Assembly: GCA_946811695.1 (NCBI GenBank) | Contig: OX328125.1 | Location: 102,458,176 to 102,522,175 of the forward strand | Length of the DNA: 64,000 nucleotides | Source: Gonocerus acuteangulatus | Lineage: Eukaryota; Arthropoda; Insecta; Hemiptera; Coreidae | Direction: 5' to 3' | In this document: positions 9,550 through 21,014 of the stretch, in pieces | Position numbering within the stretch: position 1 is the stretch's first letter | Layout: each line of letters starts with the position of its first letter | Notes under the pieces: generated by a model | Databases searched by the model: none | What the model saw: the letters and a program-made list of their open reading frames with translations, nothing else | What the model was told of the DNA's origin: nothing | Made by a program: the position numbers and the translations under genes

Positions 9550-10379
9550 AAAAAAGAAATGAGAAAATATTCAACAATTAGATCTATTATTATGATGTTA
9601 ATTACATCAATAACTGTCAGGTCCAAAAATGACAAAAGTTAAAAATAAAAAAAATATTTGCCTATTAGTGCGTTTAGGAAAATAATTGATAGAGTATTGT
9701 CACATCGGTGTCGGAATTGCAGAAATATATGAGAATGTTAGTGATATGATCTAAGGAGTTCTGTGTCATACCAATATTTATATATTAGAAATAGATAAAC
9801 CCCTAAAAATGTATTTGAATGAACTGTATTGACGATAGATGTCTAGGCAGTATGTAAATTGGCACGTCCTTTCATTTGGTCTAAGAACAAAACTGCATTA
9901 TAGCCAAAAATCAATCTGTTGTGGCGGCCCCACAATTACTAAGCTTGCGACTCACTTTTAAAGAGTTAATTAAATCCTAGATATTACTAATATTTATCTA
10001 CTGGGATCTAGGAGTGAATTTTTTAGGAGGAGGACGATTTTTTTTTTATATAAAGGAAAATTTAATAGCAATCCATTTTGAATCTAACTAAACTTTTTAA
10101 ATATGTAATTATTAATATAGAACACAGCTTTCATGACTTATTTATTATTCACTTATTCTTCCTTTTAGTTAGCAATCGAAACATGAATACTTGATTTCTC
10201 TAGGCTTGAGCAAAATAGACAGAAATACTTCGATTTTCAATATATTCCTGTTTGTGATTGAGGAAAAAAAAAATACGTACGTGGTCTGCAATAAATTATT
10301 GTATGCATGTCGGTAAAAAATGTTTTTACGAAATGCAGTCTTCTTCTTAGCCAAAACTCAACGACATCCCATTCATAGA

Positions 10380-10382
<3 letters not shown>
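9355..10382. other. No recognisable gene; A-tract at 9,508-9,556
   Basis: The only structure seen is a long interrupted A-tract (about 48 bases) that could be a decayed retroposon tail. No SINE or LINE body adjoins it convincingly. Confidence 0.45.

Positions 10383-10441
<59 letters not shown>
10383..10441. repeat. (TA)n microsatellite
   Basis: About 29 uninterrupted TA units. Overlapping frames on both strands are translations of the repeat. Confidence 0.95.
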
Positions 10442-10444
<3 letters not shown>

Positions 10445-11218
10445 GTGTATGCACACATTATTAAATGATGTAGTGATCAATGGTCATTCTGTTAGCTGTA
10501 TTTTTAGGAATATTAGGAAAATTGTTATGTACCCAAAGTGTTAATTTTGTTAAAAAACATTTAATATACATAAATATATTTTATAGTAAGTGTCAACCAA
10601 TTTTTGGAAATATTCCAGTAAGTATATGATAACATAGATTCCTCGCACTTTGAGTAGCAGTATTATAGCACCATTGTTCAAAGTATATATTAAATATCAT
10701 GTAATTAGAGTATTTAGAAATTATTGTGCATTATCTTGTTCAAACGAATGTTTGATAGCATTGAGTCAACATCTATAGACGGAGACTGTTCTGAACGGAT
10801 TGATTTCCTGAGACCTCCGGGATGGAGAAGGTTTGTGGAAGTGGGTTTGAAGGGAGCTTGGGAGGGGGGGGGGGTTGTTTTAAGTGCTTAGGGTTTGAGG
10901 TGAGGGGGCTTTGGTATTTTAAGTGCTGAGGTGAATGTCCTGATGTCATCCATTTCTCCTCCTAAAGGCGAATCCCAAGTCTGAAGAAAACTATTTGAGC
11001 TGTTCTGAATCAAAATATTTTCTCCCATATAGTACTGGTATAGAAGGTAAAAACATGCAAAAATCCGGTCCCTAACTTTCAATCCGAACTATCTTCTCAT
11101 CCCAATCCCAGAAACCCTCCTAAGAGGCTAAATAAATAAACATATATTTAATTAACATTATTAACAGTAGACCACTTGATGACGTCATCAGCGACGAAGA
11201 AACAGTGTCAGCAGCTGT
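10442..11218. other. No recognisable gene
   Basis: No coding motif. A G-rich patch with a run of about ten G lies at 10,864-10,873. The region abuts a SINE at its right end. Confidence 0.45.
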
Positions 11219-11405
11219 TTTTTTAAAATTTTTATTTGAACGGCGCATCGAAAAATCTGGGCCATTAGCGCCGACATCCAGGGTGCAGCGAGGCATCTTC
11301 TCAACGAGCCTCGAAATGAGAAAATTCCTGACGCCGGTGGAAATCAAACCCACCATCTCCCGCCTATGAATCTAAGGTGCTAGCCACTAGACCACGAGAG
11401 ACCAT
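11219..11405 (-). repeat. tRNA-derived SINE with shared hairpin tail
   Basis: Read on the minus strand, the head has an A box within GTGGTCTAGTGGCTAGCACC (11,377-11,396) and a B-box-like GGTTTGATTTCC (11,339-11,350) at tRNA spacing. A body follows with AGGAATTTTCTCATTTCGAG, then the tail CGGCGCTAATGGCCC...GATGCGCC and an A-rich end. The B box departs from GGTTCGANTCC at two positions. A second copy of this family is at 62,050-62,147. Confidence 0.8.
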
Positions 11406-11925
11406 TCAGCCAGCTTTTGTCACTAAAACAGCGATGAAACACTGCTAGCTAGCTGTTACGTCACTATGAAGCGACGCTAGCGTGCTTCAATAGGCTTATA
11501 AACTTTCTTCAAGAAACTGGAAGCCTAAATACCTCTATACCCTACTTGAGCCCGCGTAGTGGGCGTGGCTGGAAGAATCCTTCTAATTATCGCTTCCGAG
11601 GTTATGAGTGTCACAATCTAGCCGCCTAATCTCAAACGTAGCTCTAGATGTTTGATGATATCAGTATTAGGTTAGAAAGGTCGGTTTACCCTACTTTGAA
11701 GGAAGGCTAAGAATGACTCAATTTATGTATAGCCTTGTTCATAAAATAGTTACGATTTGGACTTGGCTAAGTTCGGTTCTGAAAACAAATAAGAACGTCT
11801 TTCAGATGTGTAGCAGGAACTGCAACAAGTGGTAAAATAATTAAGTTTGGTATCCTGTAGCACTGAAAAGAGCCATTTTAGTAATACTCTTCAATCCTAT
11901 TAGAGCAAAAAATGTCAAAAATGGA
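11406..11925. other. No recognisable gene
   Basis: No motif, repeat or coding similarity was identified in this stretch. Confidence 0.45.
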
Positions 11926-11933
11926 CTTGGTGT

Positions 11934-12209
11934 CATGGGCGTATAAAGGAAATAATTTCGAAGAGGGCTGGGAAAATTTCGGGGGGGGGACCTGATACCA
12001 TTTCCGGTGTATGGAATACTAACAATTTAGATCTTGGAAGAGTTTTAGCCAACTTAAACGCTTTTACACCTAAAATAGAATATGTTTTATGAACCGAATG
12101 ATCTTATTTAATTTATTTTTAAGGGTTTTATGACATTTTTACCGATCAAATCCAAATTTCGGGAGGGGCTGCAGCCCCCTCAGCCCCCCCCCCCTTATAT
12201 ACGCCCCTG
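11934..12209. mobile_element. hAT-type MITE with perfect 8-bp target duplication
   Basis: Flanking direct repeats CTTGGTGT (11,926-11,933 and 12,210-12,217) define the ends exactly. Termini are CATGGGCGTATAAAGG and, inverted, CAGGGGCGTATATAAGG. An 8-bp duplication with CA-starting termini places it in the hAT superfamily. It is 276 bp with no coding capacity, so it is mobilised in trans. Inside are G/C-tracts and GGGGCTGCAGCCCCC. Confidence 0.85.
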
Positions 12210-12217
12210 CTTGGTGT

Positions 12218-13690
12218 AGTTGTGCTTTGAGCCCTCTATATAAACCTCTATCTCCTTCACCTTTCAGTTAATATTCTTATCTTCTTGCATGAGTATTTTT
12301 TCCGAAAACCTGCTCCGAATTACGAGAGTATCCTTCAGTTTAATTGCCTGTTTTATTTTCAGCTTCTCCTGGAATTAAACGACTGGTTTAAAGGAAGAGA
12401 AAAGTGTTTGAAGCTCCAAAGAGCGTTCCTTATTTTCCTCGTGGAGAAGAAAAGCTGAGAATATTTCAGAACTAAAGGCCGAGCCCTTAAAGGCTCTTTA
12501 AAAGGCTGAAAAGCCCACCTTTACCACTATCAGCCCTTTAGGGCTTCTTATTACATTTGGTTTTATACTTTCAACGAAAAAAAAAAATACTACAAATTCT
12601 ACCAAGAAACTCCCTGACGAAGAATCAAGATAATTTATTTAGTTATTGTTTCATTTTTTGTTTGTGGCTGTTAAAGTTTATCTTTAAACCTTAAATTCCT
12701 AAAGTTCACTACAAAACAGTTTTCATTTATTCAAGACTCCGTTTAATTATGTTGTCTAGGACTAGTAATGTTTCAGAATTAAATTTTTTCAATATTTGTG
12801 AAATAACTGCCAAATTAATCTAACTCTATTTTGCTCCTTCCACTCGTCTTCATTTTAAAGATTTTGCTCTATACACGTGTCTACATTATGAAGTATAATG
12901 TTTATGATTTTGCGATATTAAGTTTCGAGATACAAATTTAATTTATTTTTACTTTATATATATTTCAGTTATCACAGACCTGTATTGGCTATCACATCTG
13001 AGGATTGTAAAGAATAAAAAAAATAAAGACAATTTTCACAATAGTTTATTTTATTTTTATATACAGTAAATTAAATAGGTTTGTCGGGTGGAGCTAATGC
13101 ATATTTATGCTTCTGAATTTAAGCTGAAGGCTCTAAACGAATTAATTTTTGTAACTTTTTTTTCAGTTTAATCATCGCTAAAGCATAATTATGCTAATAA
13201 AATCAAAGTAAATAAAAAATAATATGATTGCAATGTTTCATATATTAATATTTTATTTTTTTTACAAATTGAAGTTAAAATTAAAATAAATAAATTATTA
13301 TTATTTTATTAATTAAGCTTATCGCAACTCAGGCGACGAAACTGCAGCTTGAAAGAATTGAGGTAAGTAGAAGAAAGTCAATAGTATAGTCAATGATAAA
13401 TAGTAAAATAAATTAAAAGTATGAGTCGTAAGTAAAGAAGTACTTATTAGCTGAGAGAAGTAACTTAATTCTCTGTTGATATTCCAGTGTCTCACTCAGT
13501 GATATTTACTTCTAGAAATAGAAAGGGGGGAAGGAAAACAAGAGGGGAGAAAAGGCAAAAATAACACAAATAAATAGACAGATAAAAGAAGGAAGGAAAA
13601 AATAAATTTATATTATATATAACAAAAATAAACAATTAAAATAAGGGGAGAAAAAGAAAAAAAAGAAAAAAAAAAGGCGTTGCTAGATTT
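12218..13690. other. No clear gene
   Basis: Mostly AT-rich. At 13,318-13,362 a 45-bp open stretch is bounded by AATTAAG and GAGGTAAGT, resembling a micro-exon on the plus strand, but nothing else supports a plus-strand gene. At 13,086-13,200 a CATATTTATGC-containing segment resembles the repeat at 20,870 and 63,890. Confidence 0.4.
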
Positions 13691-13691
13691 T

Positions 13692-14295
13692 ATCCAGAGT
13701 TTTGATGTTGGAAAGGAATTGGAATATGTCTGAAATATATTTGCTGTCATTTGAAAGTAATTCATGCATGTTTGATGGTAAGTCAGTGTTTAGCCTGAGT
13801 ATAAGGCTAGTATAGATTCTTTTTTAACAAATGCTTTTAGAATTTCACTTTCTAACCTCACAATGTGGTCCATGGTTGAATGATTTTGCCTGAATCCACA
13901 CTGATAGTTAGTTAGACAGAAGTTGATTCTTTTCAAGAAACCATAGTAGCCTTTTATTCAATATTCTTTCAAATAGCTTACAGATACAGTTGGTGAGTGC
14001 TATCGGCCGATAATTGCTGGTTAGTGTATTATCTTGCTTAGGTTTTAGGATAGGCACAATAATTGACTCTTTCCAATTTTCTGGATAAGATCCTGTAACA
14101 TAGGCTTTGTTGAATAATTTTAACAAGATCGACAGTCCAGTAGGTGGTAGATTTTTTAACATCTGATAACAAATCGTCGTTGCCAGGAGCTGTGTACTTC
14201 ATACTCGATAAAATTAATGTTAATTCTGTCATCGTGAGAGGTTCATTAAGAGGGTGAATTTGATGTGCTATTATATTGAGGGGTATTTTTTAAAG
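13692..14295 (-). pseudogene. LINE ORF2 remnant: RT domain joined to C-terminus by an internal deletion
   Basis: Reading from 14,295 leftwards: TAPGNDDLLSD, then (after a frame change near 14,160) LKNLPPTGLSILLKLFNKAY, SNYRPIALTNCICKLFERIL, and QCGFRQNHSTMDHIV. These are the early blocks of a non-LTR reverse transcriptase. After residues ESILALYS the sequence jumps to DLPSNMHELLSN...FLSNIKTLDKI and stops at 13,692, which is the extreme C-terminus of the same type of LINE. The palm with the catalytic aspartates, the RNase H domain and most of the CCHC region are missing. Confidence 0.75.
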
Positions 14296-14441
14296 ACTAT
14301 GTTTGTAATTTAGAGATAAATAAATTATTTTTACTTTGTGTTATAAGTATTCGTAATCATAATTTATTTTATTGAATATGTATTAAACGTTTTACATTAT
14401 TATTTATTTCGCTCTTAATTTCCTTTTATATTTAAAAAAAG

Positions 14442-14723
14442 TCCGACTCGCAGGAACTGCGTCATCTTAGCGCGGTTCCGTTCATATATCTTGTGCGATT
14501 AGTAAAGGCATAGAAGAAGTTAGTAGTAGGTTTTGATCTTTCGTGGAAAATATAAAATGAAATTAAAGAAGAAAATTTAAGGCGCCACGACAAGAAACTG
14601 ACAATATCCTAAGCGGAAACCACTCCATCCACTGTCACAAGGTTCGCTCAAGGAAACACTATAACGCTGTTTCACCTCAGAAGCGGGTTTCCTCCCTATG
14701 GAGGGAGAGAGGAACCGCGCTAA
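14442..14723 (+). mobile_element. Helentron-type non-autonomous element, family 2, complete short copy
   Basis: The 5' end TCCGACTCGCAGGAACTGC is followed by subterminal TTAGCGCGGTTCC. The 3' end has hairpin CCTCC-CTAT-GGAGG and then the inverted subterminal GGAACCGCGCTAA. This is the same architecture as family 1 (5' TC, subterminal inverted repeat, 3' hairpin, CTRR) but with unrelated internal sequence. It is 282 bp and non-coding. Confidence 0.75.
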
Positions 14724-15124
14724 AAGGATAAAAAGGATTAAAAAAAAACAAACAGTAAATATGCTTAAATCAGTACTCTGGAGCAGTAATATTTAAGTAA
14801 AAAATAAAAAGGTAAAAGCTCTGTTAGAAAGGATAATGCTCATGCTTCGGAAGCATGACTACTCAATGTAACCCAGGGGAAAAAAGACTTTTCAGTTGAA
14901 CTGGATTTATGGAGGAGAGCAGCATGAACGTCCAAAATTGAAAGGGGAAGAAATAACTCTATATTGAAGAAGTTGGAAATTAGGAGAAACATCCTAGGGG
15001 TAATGGAAGAAAGAAGACTCAGATGGTTTGGTAATGTAAGACAAATGGGTGATGAGAGACTAGCAAAAATAATAAGGAATAAATAAATAAATAAAATAAA
15101 AATAAAAAAAACTCCATATATATA
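14724..15124. other. No clear gene; possible LINE shadow
   Basis: GGAAGAAAGAAGACTCAGATGG and neighbouring sequence faintly resemble LINE reverse transcriptase ends (RRLRWFGHV-like), but no frame holds. Nothing else was seen. Confidence 0.3.
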
Positions 15125-15620
15125 TATAAATCACGTGGCTTCTGTTTGTCTGTTCGTTCCTTATACAGATTCACACCGTTTGACTGATTTTGACCTAACT
15201 TGGAATACTGGTAGGTCCTGATACGGGGAGTGTCATAGACTAAGCCAAAAACGTCTACCAGCTGTCTGTCTGTATGTTTGTTCCTTATACAAATCCACTC
15301 CCTTCGTCCGATTTTGAACAAACTTGGCACGCAGGTAGGTCGTGATACGGGGAGTGCCCTAGACTAGGTCAAAAACGTCTACCAGCTGTCTGTCTGTACG
15401 ATTGTTCCTTATACAAATCCATAACCGGTCTTGACACGGGGAGAGGCTAGGTTAAAATCGTCTATGACTCACACTTCGGAGATCAAGAGTTCGAAACAAT
15501 GAACCCAAATAGTTACAGATTTGCTTTATTAGATTTTAATATTAATTATTTGGTTTTTAATTTATTTTTGCATTTAGATGTAGAAAGTAGGTGTAGCATA
15601 GCACGACGGGTAACAGCTAG
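15125..15620 (+). mobile_element. Helitron-like 3' fragment with 124-bp internal repeats
   Basis: Three degenerate units of about 124 bp begin near 15,140, 15,258 and 15,382, each with CTGTCTGT...GTTCCTTATACA and GATTTTGA..AACTTGG. The segment ends ACGACGGGTAACAGCTAG followed by T, like canonical Helitron 3' termini (CTAG-T). A related block lies inverted at 61,690-61,830. No 5' end was identified. Confidence 0.45.
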
Positions 15621-15718
15621 TAAATAAATTAAAAATAGTGGCAACAAAATGTTTTGGGTGTAACTTTATATACATATTTTCATTCATGTATGTATTATTG
15701 AATTTTGTTGATTTGCGG

Positions 15719-15900
15719 GTATGTTAAATCTTGTTGTAGACATTAATGTGTTCTAGGTATCTTAGTATAGTGTTTATGTGTATGCTGTCAAGTGTGAGTA
15801 GCTCCTGAATGTCGTGAGGTATGTCATGATTACTACGTTGTCAGCATTCTGTCAATATGTGTTTTACTGTAAGTGTTGTGTTGCAGTATTTACAAAAAAA
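15719..15900 (-). pseudogene. LINE ORF2, extreme C-terminus
   Basis: The minus-strand reading gives CKYCNTTLTVKHILTEC, one in-frame stop, then HDIPHDIQELLTLDSI and ILRYLEHINVYNKI followed by the natural stop. This matches the CCHC cluster and terminal helix of the other LINE ends in the window. It is short, 5'-truncated and dead. Confidence 0.75.
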
Positions 15901-16365
15901 AAAAGTGTATTATAATTAAAAAAATCAAATCAAAACCTCGGAATAAAGCTAGGTGCACCAATGATATACTGCACGTACGATCGATATGTTGTCACAATCG
16001 ATTTTAGCACGTGCAAATCTAGTCAAACGTGTATCGATACCTCTTATCATTAGTAACAAACGCTCAAGCAAAATTTGAAAAGAGCCATGTTTTGGAGGTA
16101 GCCATGACTGGAGTGGATCTATGAATGGAGACCAGCCCATTCAGAAGTCCGGAGGGAATTTATTAATACAGCCGAGAGACAGTGTCTACCAACAGGTACT
16201 ACAGCCACAGGTGGTTCTTACGATCAGCTGGGCCTCTCTCCTTCATTTATTTATACTGTAATAACACTCCTCGGGGGTCTCAGCCAATATTTACTCAATC
16301 CGGTAGTATAAATATTTTTGTTTAATGTTTTTAATCTTTTGTCATCATTATTATGTCTCAGCTTA
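15901..16365. other. No recognisable gene
   Basis: No motif identified on either strand. The frame at 15,949-16,140 on minus lacks any recognisable similarity. Confidence 0.4.
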
Positions 16366-16430
16366 CTCTCTAGTGGTCAAGTGGATAGCACGCTTGATGG
16401 GAATTTTGCCACCCATAGGTTGAATTGGTT
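16366..16430 (+). repeat. tRNA-like SINE head fragment
   Basis: CTAGTGGTCAAGTGGATAGC fits the A-box half of a tRNA-derived SINE, followed by CCACCCATAGGTTGAATTGG where a decayed B box would lie. It is cut off at the junction with the Helentron-type element. Confidence 0.4.
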
Positions 16431-16961
16431 TGCGGTTCCTCCCTCCCAACATAAGGAGGAAACCCCCTCATAAGGTTGACCTCACGACACAATCCGAATG
16501 TGCTGTCTAGAAAGTTCGCTCTCTGACCGAGTCAAAAATGACCAGATTTTGATGAAATTTGGTCCAAAAATCTTTCGTCTGATTTAAATGGTCCAGTTCG
16601 TTAACCAGCCGAATCCGTCCACCGGAAGATGGTTTTTGGAGCGAAATTCGCGCGAGAAAAAAAATCGTAACGCTTACGTTTTCGAGTTCATATCGGCATT
16701 CAAGTTTCACAACCGAGTAAATCAATTTTCCTAACTTTTTAGTAGAGCAATAAAACTTTAATAATCTGTCAATTGGAAAAATGCAATTCGCCAAAGATGC
16801 GATGCATAAAACCAATAATAATAACTTGCAACATATGAGGATTTCCGACTTAAGACATATTTTCGGTAACGTTTATACGAAAAACCTTGTCTGAATGGCG
16901 ATGGTTATACTCGATCGTTTGTTTTAAACGGAGGTAATAGTCAATTTTAGCGCGTTATATT

Positions 16962-17001
<40 letters not shown>

Positions 17002-17760
17002 TTCATTACCATCATGTCCAGGGGATAATGAGGATTCTAAAGATACCAATAACTGAATTTCGCTAAAAAACGACTTATGCGGTTGTGAAATTTGAACGAC
17101 GATTTGCTTGCAGTTACTCGTATTATATGTTTCTTAATTTAGGAAAGGAATGAAACTATTTTTAAAGCGATATCTGTAACCGTTTATGGGAAACCTTGAT
17201 CTACTTTTCCAAACTAATCTTCAAATTGGGTATTCAGAAATGGTAGATTCAGTTGAAACCTGTTCCAGAAGTTCCAACTTGTTTAATATTCATCTAATCT
17301 AAGATTTTTGTTTAAATTTTAGCTGCGATTGGAGATAAGGACGTAGTAGAATTTAATTAGTAGAAGAGTTTTCGGATCTTGGCATATTTCCTAAAATATC
17401 TCGAAAACGGTTGGTAAATCGTGGTAAGTGGAATGTGATCATTTGAAAGCTTGTCTACAGAAAAGTTCATAATGTAATTTTCGATGTGGGGGGGGGGGAG
17501 ATAATTGGAGAAATAATTGCTTAAATCTTGGAAATTATTAGTTTTGAAAGTATTTACGTAAATTTTTAATTTGTAGATTTTTTTTTAAATTGTCTTTGAC
17601 TGTAAAATGATGATGGGTTTCCTGTTGTTGCGTTTAAAATCTAATATACTTCCCTTCAAAATTTCATTGTATATTTTTCACGAAATATCAAAACGTAAAT
17701 GCTTCTATCCCGTAACTAATGACACTGGATAGGAAGCCCGGCGAAGCAGATTAAAAGAAA
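16431..17760 (-). mobile_element. Degenerate Helentron-type element, family 2
   Basis: The left end GCGGTTCCTCCCTCCC and the GAGGAAACCCCCTCATAAGG block correspond to the 3' hairpin end of the copy at 28,280-30,018. Internal blocks TGATGAAATTTGG, GTTCGTTAACCAGC and AAATCGTAACGCTTACG recur in both. It contains a T-tract at 16,963-16,995. No intact 5' end was recognised, so the right boundary is approximate. Confidence 0.6.
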
Positions 17761-18005
17761 ATGTTTCCCTCGTTTTAGGATATTTGAGAGAAATTTACCT
17801 GTTGGGATTGCACTCACAACAGACGTTTTACACATTCTTCTTCAAGCATTCGCAACTTTATGCAACCATATTATTCTAAACCTAATATAAAAACAGAAAT
17901 GCATTTTTATTGAAGTGAAGCAACCTTTCTGAAGCAAAAACATTCATTTTATACTTGGAACTTGTATTCATTTTAATGTGGTACTTGTACTTTGTACAAT
18001 GTAGG

Positions 18006-18061
<56 letters not shown>

Positions 18062-18699
18062 CATTTCCCCAACGCAGGTCCAAAGCAGGTCTTTCACATT
18101 CCGGTTCGCAGGATTACTAGTTGGATAGTGGACTCCACTCACGCTCCGACTTGCTATCCAACTAGAGATCCAACTTTAGTCCTAGTCTCTCTTCAGGAGT
18201 GTGTACGTCGCACAAGAGCCGAAAAATGTGTCGAGTGCAGACCGAAGATGCCCGAAGGTCAAGGACTGACTGAGCTAAGTTGGACGACTTTAATCAGACT
18301 CACTTCGTCAGTCGGATGTCGGGACTTGGAGTCGTCCCTTTAAATGTTCCGACTCGTCCAACAAGCCCGTTCACGTTCTGACTTGTGGTCCAACTTGGTA
18401 AGTTGAAATCGGATCTTGATTGGCCAGCTTAACATATCTATCTATGAGAAAAGGACTCAATTTAAGAATTATTTATTTTTAATAATGGATCGGATACACA
18501 GCGAAAGGCTTCGGGTATTTCCTGTAAATATCCACGAACTGTCGGCTGTCTCTGAAATACAACAAAAATAAATCATTAAAATTTCTGATTATTGGTTTAA
18601 CTATTATTTTACCAAAACTTCTGTGATATTATCTTCATTCTAGTCGTATAGTAAGCTGGAAACAGAAGTACTTTTCTCAGGAGCTTAACACGCTAAGAG
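17761..18699. other. No gene; (TA)n(GT)n microsatellite at 18,006-18,058
   Basis: Apart from the compound TA/GT microsatellite, the region 18,060-18,400 has relatively high GC and a local inverted repeat, TAGTTGGATAG at 18,118 against CTATCCAACTA at 18,155. A 105-codon frame begins within the GT repeat and has no recognisable similarity. Confidence 0.5.
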
Positions 18700-19998
18700 A
18701 ATTCAAGACTATCACGTTAATATCAATCAAAAACATAATTCAAGGCTATCACGTTAATATCAATCAAAAACATAATTCAAGACTATCACGTTAATATCGA
18801 TCAAAAACATAATTCAAGACTATCACGTTAATATCAATCAAAAACATAATTCAAGACTATCACGTTAATATCAATCAAAAACATAATTCAAGACTATCAC
18901 GTTAATATAAATCAAAAACATAATTCAAGACTATCACGTTAATATCAATCAAAAACATAATTCAAGACTATCACGTTAATATCAATCAAAAACATAATTC
19001 AAGACTATCACGTTAATATCAATCAAAAACATAATTCAAGACTATCACGTTAATATCAATCAAAAACATAATTCAAGACTATCACGTTAATATCAATCAA
19101 AAACATAATTCAAGACTATCACGTTAATATCAATCAAAAACATAATTCAAGACTATCACGTTAATATCAATCAAAAACATAATTCAAGACTATCACGTTA
19201 ATATCAATCAAAAACGTAATTCAAGACTATCACGTTAATATGAATGAAAAACATAATTCAAGACTATCACGTTAATATCAATCAAAAACACAATTCAAGA
19301 CTATCACGTTAATATCAATCAAAAACATAATTCAAGACTATCACGTTAAAATCAATCAAAAACATAATTCAAGACTATCACTTTAATATCAATCAAAAAC
19401 ATAATTCAAGACTATCACGTTAATATCAATCAAAAACATAATTCAAGACTATCACGTTAATATCAATCAAAAACATAATTCAAGACTATCACGTTAATAT
19501 CAATCAAAAACATAATTCAAGACTATCACGTTAATATCAATCAAAAACATAATTCAAGACTATCACGTTAATATCAATCAAAAACATAATTCAAGACTAT
19601 CACGTTAGTATCAATCAAAAACGTAATTCAAGACTATCACGTTAATATGAATGAAAAACATAATTCAAGACTATCACGTTAATATCAATCAAAAACACAA
19701 TTCAAGACTATCACGTTAATATCAATCAAAAACATAATTCAAGACTATCACGTTAATATCAATCAAAAACATAATTCAAGACTATCACTTTAATATCAAT
19801 CAAAAACATAATTCAAGACTATCACGTTAATATCAATCAAAAACATAATTCAAGACTATCACGTTAATATCAATCAAAAACATAATTCAAGACTATCACT
19901 TTAATATCAATCAAAAACATAATTCAAGACTATCACGTTAATATCAATCAAAAACATAATTCAAGACTATCACGTTAATATCAATCAAAAACATAATT
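18700..19998. repeat. 37-bp tandem satellite, about 35 copies, with 11-unit higher-order period
   Basis: The unit begins AATTCAAGACTATCACGTTA and ends ATCAATCAAAAACAT, 37 bp in all. Copies are nearly identical. Marker variants recur exactly 407 bp apart (11 units): the CGTAATTC variant at 19,215 and 19,622, and the CACTTTAAT variant at 19,381 and 19,788. The 407-bp block was therefore itself duplicated, as in higher-order satellites. No open frame or known satellite family was recognised. Confidence 0.95.
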
Positions 19999-20239
19999 TA
20001 CTATTTTATTTTTGTACTAGATGAAGTTCAATGGTAAAATGTACTAGAAAATATCGTTTATATATTACGATGCTAAGATTTAAATTTATCGATTTTTCAA
20101 TGCACCTGCTAACTCAAAACCATTTCCAGTTGAAAATTGTATGTCCGCTAAATATTAAAAAAAAAAAAAAAATTAATTTCGTCTAGAGCCTTCTGCACAA
20201 ATTCAGGAACATAAATATACTTTAGGGCCACGCGAAAAA

Positions 20240-20436
20240 CCTATGTAATGTACTCTATAACATACAGTCTTATTTTTCGAATATGGCCACTGCGCATGCA
20301 CGAACGCCAGCGGACACTTTTATGTGACACCTTTTTAGAACGCCTAGGTTCACCCGACAAACCCGTGTAAAGTGCTGCTTAATAACAATTAGTCTTCTTT
20401 TTCGTACATGGCCACCGCGCATGCGCGACCTCCCGC

Positions 20437-20467
<31 letters not shown>

Positions 20468-20905
20468 TGGCGCATCTACAACTTGGCCATTAGCGCCGGG
20501 ATTCCTTCTTGTGACACTTTCCTGTAACGCTAGGTCCACCCGATAAACCTATGTAATGTACACTATAACATACACTCAGTTTTTTTCGTACATGGCCATC
20601 GCGAATGTGCGAATGCCACTGCGTATGCGCGGACGCCATTGTCCATGCGCGAACGCCATTGCGTATGCGCGAACGCCATTACGTATGCGCAAACGACATT
20701 GCGGATCCACGACCGCAAGCGGACACTTTTTTGTGACTCATACAGTCTACTTTTTCGTACATGGCCCCTGCGCATGCGCGAACGCCCCTGCGCATAAGCA
20801 AATGCCACTGCGCATGCGAGAACGGCAGTTGACACTTTTTTGTGACACTTTTATGTAACTTTTTTTTCCATTTTAGTCACCTCAAAAGCATATTTATGCT
20901 AAAAA
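20240..20905. repeat. Repeat element with 20-bp GC-rich minisatellite (NRF1-like sites)
   Basis: Two or three long diverged units share ACCTATGTAATGTACNCTAT and TTTTTCGTACATGGCC. From 20,600 to 20,720 there are six 20-bp units of the type GCGTATGCGCGAACGCCATT, and three more occur at 20,767-20,826. TGCGCATGCGCG is close to the NRF1 consensus (TGCGCATGCGCA). The element ends in a TTAGTCACC...CATATTTATGC block that recurs inverted at the window end (63,870-64,000). Confidence 0.7.
20444..20505 (-). repeat. 5'-truncated SINE: tail only
   Basis: On the minus strand CCCGGCGCTAATGGCC and AAGTTGTAGATGCGCCAT precede an A-run of about 27 (T-run on plus). It is inserted inside the GC-rich repeat element. 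Only the conserved tail survives, as expected from aborted reverse transcription. Confidence 0.7.
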
Positions 20906-21014
20906 TACAACGTTAGTTTATTTTTAGTTAGAGTAAATTAACATTAGTTTTGCCCAAGACTGGTGCAGTCTATACTTAGATATCAAAGCATAGATAAGAC
21001 TGATGATACCATAC

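Noticed and set aside
10237..10544. Frames rich in YIYIYI on either strand
   Set aside because: Translations of (TA)n. The same applies to frames over 5,250, 7,690, 23,580, 28,440, 39,390 and 47,050.
18700..19998. CRISPR-like regular repeats
   Set aside because: Units are contiguous 37-mers with no spacers, in a eukaryotic transposon-rich context.
20556..20858. Overlapping open frames on both strands (about 90-100 codons each)
   Set aside because: They are open only because the 20-bp minisatellite has a biased composition. The translations are repeats of MRERQ-like units with no protein similarity.
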